NCBI GenBank assembly: GCA_003646045.1
Contig: QNDV01000220.1
Span: 1 to 5,175, forward strand
Source: a bacterium
GTDB taxonomy: Bacteria > Krumholzibacteriota > Krumholzibacteria > LZORAL124-64-63
Length of the DNA: 5,175 nucleotides
Direction of reading: 5' to 3'
Part shown: piece by piece, positions 1-5,175 of the stretch
Position numbering within the stretch: position 1 is the stretch's first letter
How the letters are laid out: each line of letters opens with the position of its first letter
Notes under the pieces: generated by a model
The model's database searches: none
Told to the model about the DNA's origin: nothing
Seen by the model: the letters and a program-made list of their open reading frames with translations, nothing else
Made by a program: the position numbers and the translations under genes

Positions 1-768
1 GGCGAAAGCCTCCGCGCCACCGGGTTCGACGTGGCAGACCCCACAGTCACCGTCGGCAACCGGGGCGTGGCTCGAGGCCGTCAGCAGTTTGTCGTGGTCC
101 GAGGTGTGGGCCGCGTGGCACTGGCCACAGGTTTCAGGGCCGGGCTCATACCCGAAGTGGTTGCGGGCGAATTTCTCGCCCGACGTATCATGACATTCGG
201 CGCATAGTTCCGTTACCGGCTGGCGCAACAACCCCGGATACTCCCCGCCGTGAACCTCATGGCAGCTGAAGCAGCCGTCATCGAGGGGTTCATGCCGGTG
301 CTTGCCCGTGAAAGCCGTCCGGTCGTGGCAATTGAAACAGAGGTCCTCCAGCTTCGAGGTCAGCAGCATTTCCTGGTCGGTACCGTGGGCACTGTGGCAG
401 GACTCGCAATCCCCGTCGGCGACCGGAGCATGCAGGACGGGAGCCTCGAGCCCCAGCTCCTCGCCCTCGTGGCAGAGCAGGCACAGCCGTTCGGAAGTCT
501 CCTTGAGACGCAGCGCTCCCACCATGCCGTGGGGTCGATGGCAGCCCTGGCAGTCATTCTTGTCGAAGGGTTTATGGGGCCGTTTGCCCACCAGATCCGG
601 CTCGTCGTGGCAGCTGGTGCAATCACCCTGGCTCGAGAAGCGGCGGCCCTTGCTGATTTGCGCTTCCGCCGAGGTCGGTGCCCCCAGGGCGGCCAGAACA
701 ACGAGGGCCAGCCCCGGCGCGATCCACCGACGCCACCGGGCACTGTGTGCTGCGGACTGGAAGTTCAT
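1..768 (-). CDS. Multiheme c-type cytochrome, doubled-CxxCH type (3' end beyond window)
   Basis: An uninterrupted frame of 256 codons runs from the ATG at 768 off the window edge, so the C-terminus is missing. Residues 1-36 form a Sec signal peptide (basic WRRW, hydrophobic ALVVLAAL, SAEA before Gln37). Nine CxxCH heme-attachment sites follow, with first Cys at 50, 73, 96, 121, 144, 166, 189, 214 and 242, spaced 22-28 residues. Several pairs fit the doubled-CxxCH pattern: CxxCH, two residues, His, a hydrophobic LL or LR, then LCxxCH. Eleven mature-region His lie outside the CxxCH motifs (65, 80, 113, 128, 157, 159, 173, 204, 221, 225, 234) and could be distal heme ligands. Hemes would be attached in the periplasm, so the product is a periplasmic, outer-membrane or extracellular electron carrier. 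Its start overlaps the foldase stop (ATGA) and has a GGGGAAGG ribosome site. Family assignment is firm; the electron donor, acceptor and final location are unknown. Confidence 0.93.
   Translation of the reverse strand, partial: MNFQSAAHSARWRRWIAPGLALVVLAALGAPTSAEAQISKGRRFSSQGDCTSCHDEPDLVGKRPHKPFDKNDCQGCHRPHGMVGALRLKETSERLCLLCHEGEELGLEAPVLHAPVADGDCESCHSAHGTDQEMLLTSKLEDLCFNCHDRTAFTGKHRHEPLDDGCFSCHEVHGGEYPGLLRQPVTELCAECHDTSGEKFARNHFGYEPGPETCGQCHAAHTSDHDKLLTASSHAPVADGDCGVCHVEPGGAEAFA
31..621 (-). repeat. Tandem heme-binding modules (nine CxxCH) within the cytochrome
   Basis: This stretch codes for nine CxxCH sites in repeating modules of about 45-48 residues. A full module reads: His, about seven residues, CxxCH, two residues, His, a hydrophobic pair (LL or LR), then LCxxCH. 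Three full modules start at Cys73, Cys121 and Cys166. The Cys50 and Cys242 sites lack the CHxxH extension and look like single-heme units. The nine-residue motif HAPVADGDC occurs twice, at bases 406-432 and 43-69. The two copies are identical in protein but differ at six third-codon positions, so they are diverged duplicates under protein-level constraint. Confidence 0.85.
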
Positions 769-2444
769 CGACTGCCTTCCCCGGTCGGCTGCAGATAGGC
801 CTCTATCCGCTCCGGCCAACGCGTGATCTCGGACTGCTCGGTCAGCAATTCCACGTGCTCGTCCAGCATGGCGTTGAATTTTCGTTGGAAGATCACCCGG
901 CGGATCTCCATCTCCACCTCGGGCAACGGCGGCACGGCACCCTGGCGCCGCTCATCCAGCCTGAAGACCATCCAGCCCATGGGCATGCTCACCGCATTGC
1001 TGGACTGCCCCGCTTCCATGTGGTCCAACTCGTCGCGGAACGGCTGGGACAACTCGGTGATCTTGATGAAACGGGCCTTGCCTAGGGCGATGTTCTGATC
1101 GGGATGGTACTGCTTGAAGATATAGCCGAAGTCCGCGCCATCGCGCAGGCGCGCCGACGCTTCCTTTGCTTCCGCTTCCTCGTCGAGGATCATGATGTCC
1201 AGGCGAACCTCTGCGGGTCCGCGAAAGACCTCGCTGTTTTCGGTATAGAATTCCTCGATCTCGTCCCGGCGAAAGCGGATCCTGGCCACTACCGTGTCAT
1301 TCAGGTAGGCCTCGATGAGCGCCTTTTCCCAGGTACGATCCAACCGCGCCATCACGTCCTCGTTCTCATGGTAACCCGCACGCCGCGCCACCGCGGCCAG
1401 GGCCACCCGCGTCCTGGCCTGCTGCCGGGCATCGGCCAGGCGGGTCGCGAAGGGTATGGTCGTATCCTGCATGTACTCGTGGGAGATCATCTTGCGCAGC
1501 TCGGTGCCCGTGACGCCGAACCCGTCCGGCACGCCGATAACCACGGTGGGGTCATCCTTCAGGAAATCACCCGTGAGCACCACCGACGAGTCGGTGATGA
1601 CCGCGGCCAGCGAACCCAGATCCTCGCTGATGTCCACCAGTGCTATCTGCTCGTTCACGAAGGCATCCCAGGCCCGTTGGCGAACCGTACCCAGTACCCC
1701 GGCGGCGATCTCCGGTTCGAAGCGGGCGAAAGCCTCTTCGTCCACCGGCAGCAGCTGTTCCACGCGTACGAAACTGGTGGCGTCGTTATAGGGAAAAGGC
1801 TCCGAGACGCCGCCGTTGTCCAGGTCCCGCACCTGGTCGCGGATACGATTCTCCACGTCGGCCCAGTACAGGAGGTTGGACAGGCCACCCTTGAGTTTCT
1901 GCGAATCCACCGATAATTCCCGGGCCAGGGCATCCATGTCTGCGCCTGCCAGGACCTCTGCCCGCAGTTCCCGGGCCTGCTCGGGATCCATCACCGAGAT
2001 TCGCCGATACTGCAGCCGCCAGTAGAACCGGTCGAAGAAGGCGCGCACCGAATCGGCCGGCGCGGTCTCCGGACGCTGGAAGTGGTCCTTGACGTAGGCC
2101 TGGATGGCGAACTCCCGCGTCTTGTCGTCAATCATCTCCTGGAACCGGGGCTCGGTGTCGTAACCCGCCGCCATGGCGTCCTGGATGATGAGGTAGTCGC
2201 GGATACGCTTCTCCAGCAACTCGTCCGCCGTCCCCATACCCCGCTGCTCCGATTCGAAACCGGAGTGGGCTTCCATGATCAGGCGGTCGAAATCCGCCGT
2301 CGTGATGGGGTCTCCGTTGACGAGCACCAGGGTGTCCACCGGTGCCGATGCCCCCCTGGCAGCCAGTGCGGCACCGCACATCACGGCCAGCAGCACCACG
2401 GCAAAAATCGGATATCGACTAGTGTATCGAGCGACGCGGACCAT
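765..2444 (-). CDS. SurA/PpiD-like periplasmic foldase with two degenerate parvulin domains
   Basis: This encodes a 559-residue exported protein. Residues 1-34 are a signal peptide (basic start, hydrophobic IFAVVLLAVMCGAALA). Residues 42-56 (VNGDPITTADFDRLI) match the SurA-type N-terminal chaperone signature, followed by a helical region to about 145. A first parvulin-like domain spans about 147-230 (GADMDALARELSVD, GGLSN, then GGVSEPF). A second chaperone-like segment at 295-400 and a second parvulin-like domain at 413-497 (DGADFGYIFKQYHPD, then MPMGWMVFRLDE) repeat the layout. The usual parvulin active-site His residues near the first and last strands are absent in both (YRRISV and VRLDIMI; SFVRVEQ and GWMVFRL), so I infer a holding chaperone rather than an active prolyl isomerase. 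The ATG at 2444 is preferred over an in-frame start at 2486 because it has AGGAAGGA eight bases upstream and begins a clean signal peptide. A natural client is the cytochrome encoded directly downstream, or the barrel upstream (inference). Confidence 0.85.
   Translation of the reverse strand: MVRVARYTSRYPIFAVVLLAVMCGAALAARGASAPVDTLVLVNGDPITTADFDRLIMEAHSGFESEQRGMGTADELLEKRIRDYLIIQDAMAAGYDTEPRFQEMIDDKTREFAIQAYVKDHFQRPETAPADSVRAFFDRFYWRLQYRRISVMDPEQARELRAEVLAGADMDALARELSVDSQKLKGGLSNLLYWADVENRIRDQVRDLDNGGVSEPFPYNDATSFVRVEQLLPVDEEAFARFEPEIAAGVLGTVRQRAWDAFVNEQIALVDISEDLGSLAAVITDSSVVLTGDFLKDDPTVVIGVPDGFGVTGTELRKMISHEYMQDTTIPFATRLADARQQARTRVALAAVARRAGYHENEDVMARLDRTWEKALIEAYLNDTVVARIRFRRDEIEEFYTENSEVFRGPAEVRLDIMILDEEAEAKEASARLRDGADFGYIFKQYHPDQNIALGKARFIKITELSQPFRDELDHMEAGQSSNAVSMPMGWMVFRLDERRQGAVPPLPEVEMEIRRVIFQRKFNAMLDEHVELLTEQSEITRWPERIEAYLQPTGEGSR
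775..782 (-). promoter_or_regulatory. Ribosome binding site for the cytochrome gene
   Basis: GGGGAAGG lies six bases upstream of the ATG at 768, within the last codons of the foldase gene. It supports this start and, together with the ATGA stop/start overlap, suggests translational coupling of cytochrome to foldase synthesis. Confidence 0.6.
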
Positions 2445-3510
2445 GGATGATGTCCTTCCTGTTCTCTTGGCTGAGTTCCCGGGCAAGCTCCTGCAGGAGG
2501 CCCGAAACGAGGGGGATCAGGCCGTGGATGCGGCCCTGTTGGAAGACACTCTGGCTGTCGTCGCCGGCGCCTTCCAGTTCGTGCATGGAATAGAGCAGGC
2601 CGCTCTCGACGTAGGTGACCCTGACGCCCAGGGCAACCCGGGGTACGCTGGCCGACGGTTCTCCGCGAGCCGGCTCGAAGGTCTCCACCGCACCGGTGAC
2701 GATGCGACAGGCCCCGAGGGAATCCCTGATGGCCCGGGCGCTGGCACGGTCCACGCCACCGATGACCACCGTTTCCCGCGCGAGTCCCAGTTCCCTGACG
2801 AAACCGGGCTCGACCACAAAGTAGCCCTCGGCCAACAGTCGCGAAAGTACGACATTCGTCACGATGCCGCCGGCGTTGACGGTTTCCGAGAAATTATCGA
2901 AAGGAATGACTGCCAAATGGTTGCAGCCCCGCCAGGAGGGGGGGATCTCCGGTGACTCCGGAATGGGCAGCAGCTCTTCCAGCGCTCGCCGCAGGATCGT
3001 CTCGACCAGGACCTCCATGGACTCGATCCGCCCGAGGTCCAGCCAACTGACCGTATCCTCACCCGTGCCACCCACACTGATCGCGGCTACCAGGGCCTCG
3101 GTTTCCACATCCAGGACCCGCAGCGACACCCCGAACTCGATGTTGCCTGCATCCCTGAATACATCCCAGGAACCCAGGAGCAGGTGCCTGGCCCCGGTCT
3201 CGGACGCGACCAGCTTCATGCCGCGCCGGCTGATCCAACCCCTGCTGCGGACACGGTGGTGGCGCAGTAGCGGTCTCAGGTCGCGGGCCGGAACGTAGGC
3301 CAGACCGTTATCGGTCAACAGGCGATGCAGGGTGGTGGTCAGGAGGGAGTCCGCGTCCGATCGATTCGCGTTGTCCGCGAAGGGCAGGATAGCCAGGGCC
3401 GGCGCGGTCGTATCAGCGGGCGCAACCTGACCGGCCACGGCAGGCGTCGCCACCCCGGCCAGCGGCAGGGCGGTCAGGAGAATCAGCAGGCTCAGGAACT
3501 TCGGACCCAT
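2419..3510 (-). CDS. Secreted protein with two tandem CsgG-like domains
   Basis: The product is 363 residues. Residues 1-26 are a Sec signal peptide (MGPKF, hydrophobic LSLLILLTALPLAGV, ending PAVA before Gly27) with no lipobox Cys. Domain 1 (about 37-182) starts ALAILPFADN and has RHLLLGSWDVF at 108-118. Domain 2 (about 196-347) starts HLAVIPFDNFSE, continues RLLAEGYFVVEP at 224-235 and has CRIVTGAVETFE at 268-279. The order 'hydrophobic-P-F-(D/E)-N strand, amphipathic helix, VVEP-like strand, hydrophobic-G-(S/A)-strand' is that of CsgG and related small envelope lipoproteins (LpoB, GNA1162/DUF799). Domain 2 has two cysteines (196, 268) that might pair. The start at 3510 is chosen over a longer in-frame ATG at 3654, because the latter's first 48 residues overlap the upstream gene and are Pro/Arg/Ser-rich. 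The 3' end overlaps the foldase start by 26 bp. Fold family is likely; function is not known and could be structural, pore-forming or regulatory of envelope assembly. Confidence 0.78.
   Translation of the reverse strand: MGPKFLSLLILLTALPLAGVATPAVAGQVAPADTTAPALAILPFADNANRSDADSLLTTTLHRLLTDNGLAYVPARDLRPLLRHHRVRSRGWISRRGMKLVASETGARHLLLGSWDVFRDAGNIEFGVSLRVLDVETEALVAAISVGGTGEDTVSWLDLGRIESMEVLVETILRRALEELLPIPESPEIPPSWRGCNHLAVIPFDNFSETVNAGGIVTNVVLSRLLAEGYFVVEPGFVRELGLARETVVIGGVDRASARAIRDSLGACRIVTGAVETFEPARGEPSASVPRVALGVRVTYVESGLLYSMHELEGAGDDSQSVFQQGRIHGLIPLVSGLLQELARELSQENRKDIIHGPRRSIH
2453..2460 (-). promoter_or_regulatory. Ribosome binding site deciding the foldase start
   Basis: AGGAAGGA sits eight bases before the ATG at 2444 and inside the 3' end of the preceding gene. 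It favours this start over the longer in-frame reading from 2486, which would prepend 14 polar residues to the signal peptide. Confidence 0.65.
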
Positions 3511-3513
3511 GGT

Positions 3514-3519
3514 CTCCTC
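3514..3519 (-). promoter_or_regulatory. Ribosome binding site of the two-domain CsgG-like gene
   Basis: GAGGAG overlaps the TGA stop (3520-3518) of the lipoprotein gene and ends three bases before the ATG at 3510. Spacing is short, but the site supports the 3510 start and suggests coupled translation of the two CsgG-like genes. Confidence 0.5.
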
Positions 3520-4087
3520 AGTCCAACAGGGTGTCGAGACACTCGTCGATGGCCCTGCGCATGACGTCGCTCCGGGATTTCTGCCCCGTACCGAACAGGG
3601 ACGACCAGAGGGTCGCGCTGTCCTCGCTGGCAGTGGCCGACCACACCGTGGCACCCGTCTCGGTCTCCACCAGACGGATGACCACCGTAACCACGCTGAC
3701 GGTGGTGGAACCCGAGCGCAACGAACTGGACTCGCTCACCGATCCGAGGAACAAACCCTGCACGCCCAGTTCGGCGCCGATGGCCACGATCTGGGCATCG
3801 GCCAACTGGGCCGTGCGGATCAGGCCCTCGTTCTCCAGGACTCGCGCCACCTCGCCGGGTTCGACGATGTTGAAGGCCTCGGCGGCCAACAGCGAGTTGT
3901 CGAAATAGCGCGTCGCCTGGTGACCGGCTCCCTGGTCGTCCGAGATGTTCTCGAAAGGCACCACGGCTACCGACTCCAGGAAGGCGAAGTCGAACTCGGG
4001 GTGCACGAAACTGGTCGTGCCCACGCCGCCACAGCCCGCCGTCACCAGGAGGGCCGCCAGTATCATTGTCGTAAGTAGCTTCCTCAT
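3518..4087 (-). CDS. CsgG-like outer-membrane lipoprotein
   Basis: The product is 189 residues from the ATG at 4087. Residues 1-19 form a lipoprotein signal (MRKLLTTMILAALLVTAGC) with the acylated Cys at 19. Gly follows at +2, not Asp, so by the Lol rule it should be sorted to the outer membrane. The body is one CsgG-like domain: VAVVPFENISDD from residue 40, NIVEPGEVARVLENEGL around 73-89, and GVQGLFLGSVSE at 108-119, ending with an amphipathic helix. At this size it is closer to LpoB or GNA1162-type lipoproteins than to full CsgG (about 260 mature residues), so a CsgG-type pore is uncertain. An in-frame GTG at 4096 would add three residues; GGAGG lies only two bases before the ATG, so the exact start is open. 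The domain resembles both domains of the next gene, suggesting origin by duplication and joint function in one envelope complex. Confidence 0.8.
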   Translation of the reverse strand: MRKLLTTMILAALLVTAGCGGVGTTSFVHPEFDFAFLESVAVVPFENISDDQGAGHQATRYFDNSLLAAEAFNIVEPGEVARVLENEGLIRTAQLADAQIVAIGAELGVQGLFLGSVSESSSLRSGSTTVSVVTVVIRLVETETGATVWSATASEDSATLWSSLFGTGQKSRSDVMRRAIDECLDTLLD

Positions 4088-4108
4088 GACCTCCACCGTT
4101 TCCGGGGT

Positions 4109-5173
4109 CTAGAATCCCATTCGGAACCCCTGTTGAAAGGACGTCGTCCGGTCGCCACCGCCGCCGGACAGATCGACTTCGGCCACGCGCAGATAGATGT
4201 TGGTGCGCGCGCCGAGTTCCCAATCCAGGTTTGCGCTGCGTCGCAGCGTCGTCGTCAGATCATCATCGGTCAACTCGTAGTGCTGCACCGAAAGGCGCAG
4301 GCTCGGTAACACCGCCCAGCTCAGAAGTGCATCTATGGTGCCCCGATCGGACACCTCGGAAGTCTGCCTCAGGGATACACGTACATAGAGATCCCGGGTA
4401 ACGCGCCAGTCCAGGCCGATGCCGGCGTCACGTCGCTTGCGCAACTCGTCCTCGATGGTCTCGAGGGATTCCAGGTAACTGCCATCCAGGACCAGGTCCA
4501 GATCGTCCGTGAGGGCCGCCTGGATGCGGGCCCGCGCGCTCCAGGTCGTATATTTGCGGTCTCCGGCGAAGTCTTCCGATCGGGAGGCACTCAGCCCCAG
4601 GGTAGCCAGCAGCCCCCTCAGAAGATCCGCGTTGCCCTCCACCGCCGAGCCGAGACGGTGCCGTGACCTGGCCCCCGCCAACCAGGTAAGCCGATCAGTC
4701 AGGGAGAACGAACTGCGCAGGGTTTCCAGGGGATCGTAGAACAAGCTGTAGCCCAGGACGTTTTCCGCCACGTCGTCGGCCTCTTCGTTCCACTGGGAGG
4801 ACATCTCCCAGCGACCGGTGTGCACCCATTTTTGATCGGGTTCGAAGCTGATGCGGGCTCCCAACGACCCCCGGGAGCGATCTCCGCCGCGGCCGGGGTT
4901 CTCGTCGATCTGCAGGGACATGTCGGCCGCTCCCTGCCAGCGCTCGTTGAACTGGTGCCCCAGACGCGAGTCCAGCTGGTGGGATACGAACTGCAAGCCG
5001 TTTTCCGATGTTTCCGAGACCAGCTCGAGCACGATCAACTCGGTGACCAGCACCTGGGCGATGTCGTTGAGGCCCACGTTGACGGCCTTCACATAGCGGT
5101 AGGAAGCCGCCACCGGCAGCCTCATTTCGTAGCGGTTCAGGGCCGTATTGAAGCCCTGTGGCGGTGCCGTGGC
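4109..5173 (-). CDS. Outer-membrane beta-barrel protein (5' end beyond window)
   Basis: An open frame enters from the window edge at 5173 and gives 354 residues before TAG at 4111-4109; the true start and signal peptide are outside. An internal ATG at 5125 is in frame, but coding sequence continues upstream of it, so it is not taken as the start. The protein is rich in alternating polar/hydrophobic stretches of strand length (for example ARARIQAAL, LDLVLDGSYLES, AGIGLDWRVT, LYVRVSLRQT, LRLSVQHYEL, ANLDWELG, IYLRVAEVDL) separated by short Asp/Gly/Arg-rich turns. It ends in GFRMGF. A last strand with C-terminal Phe is the recognition signal for the BAM insertion machinery. No cysteines or CxxCH sites occur in the visible part. 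I cannot assign a substrate or named porin family. Next to a multiheme cytochrome, a conduit porin analogous to MtrB/PioB is possible but not shown by sequence; a general porin or an assembly-related barrel fits equally well. Confidence 0.78.
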   Translation of the reverse strand, partial: ATAPPQGFNTALNRYEMRLPVAASYRYVKAVNVGLNDIAQVLVTELIVLELVSETSENGLQFVSHQLDSRLGHQFNERWQGAADMSLQIDENPGRGGDRSRGSLGARISFEPDQKWVHTGRWEMSSQWNEEADDVAENVLGYSLFYDPLETLRSSFSLTDRLTWLAGARSRHRLGSAVEGNADLLRGLLATLGLSASRSEDFAGDRKYTTWSARARIQAALTDDLDLVLDGSYLESLETIEDELRKRRDAGIGLDWRVTRDLYVRVSLRQTSEVSDRGTIDALLSWAVLPSLRLSVQHYELTDDDLTTTLRRSANLDWELGARTNIYLRVAEVDLSGGGGDRTTSFQQGFRMGF

Positions 5174-5175
5174 CA

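Noticed and set aside
250..826. Plus-strand open frames of 182 and 174 codons over the cytochrome region
   Set aside because: The minus strand here codes for a regular series of CxxCH motifs with correct spacing, which cannot be chance; the plus-strand frames are shadows.
1104..1916. Long plus-strand open frame (270 codons)
   Set aside because: It is antisense to the foldase gene, which has a signal peptide, ribosome site and recognisable domains. The plus-strand product has no recognisable domain and its length is expected in high-GC sequence.
2376..2378. Cys23 in the foldase signal peptide as a lipoprotein acylation site
   Set aside because: The residue before it is Met, which signal peptidase II does not accept at -1; the following AALAARGASA suits signal peptidase I.
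3511..3654. Longer N-terminus for the two-domain CsgG-like protein
   Set aside because: The extra 48 residues overlap the lipoprotein gene, are low-complexity Pro/Arg/Ser/Thr and would bury the signal peptide.
4088..4108. Possible promoter or terminator between barrel and lipoprotein genes
   Set aside because: Only 21 bases are available, with no inverted repeat followed by T-run and no -35/-10 pair that I can see.
3492..4223. Minus-strand frame of 243 codons in another register over the lipoprotein gene
   Set aside because: Its product is Gly/Arg-rich with no signal or domain, while the overlapping frame gives a clean lipobox and CsgG-like domain.

Overview
The window is a densely packed, high-GC stretch from a diderm (Gram-negative-type) bacterium. 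All recognisable genes lie on the minus strand, so the operon reads from high to low coordinates. Both ends cut through genes. The order in the direction of transcription is: (1) the 3' part of an outer-membrane beta-barrel protein; (2) a small CsgG-like lipoprotein; (3) a secreted protein with two further CsgG-like domains; (4) a large SurA/PpiD-like periplasmic foldase with two degenerate parvulin domains; (5) the 5' part of a multiheme c-type cytochrome with nine CxxCH sites before the window ends.

The genes are separated by 21 bp or less, or they overlap. The gap from barrel to lipoprotein is 21 bp and from lipoprotein to two-domain protein 7 bp. The two-domain gene overlaps the foldase gene by 26 bp. 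The foldase stop and the cytochrome start share an ATGA. No stretch over 300 bases lacks a gene, and I see no promoter, terminator, RNA gene, mobile element or CRISPR inside the window. Promoter and terminator must lie outside it. Long plus-strand reading frames are antisense shadows of these genes.

Every product carries, or is expected to carry, an export signal: two Sec/SPI signal peptides with AxA-like ends, one SPI-type signal on the foldase, one lipobox, and a barrel with a C-terminal Phe. This is therefore a cell-envelope operon. My reading (inference) is that it builds or exports an envelope or extracellular multiheme electron carrier. The barrel and CsgG-like lipoproteins would be the outer-membrane part, the SurA-like protein the periplasmic chaperone, and the cytochrome the electron-carrying cargo. 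I do not recognise this exact gene set as a named system.

The organism cannot be named from this sequence. High GC, acidic low-lysine proteins and doubled-CxxCH cytochromes would fit anaerobic or metal-reducing lineages such as Desulfuromonadota-like bacteria or FCB-related candidate phyla (Krumholzibacteriota, Eisenbacteria and similar). This is a low-confidence guess.
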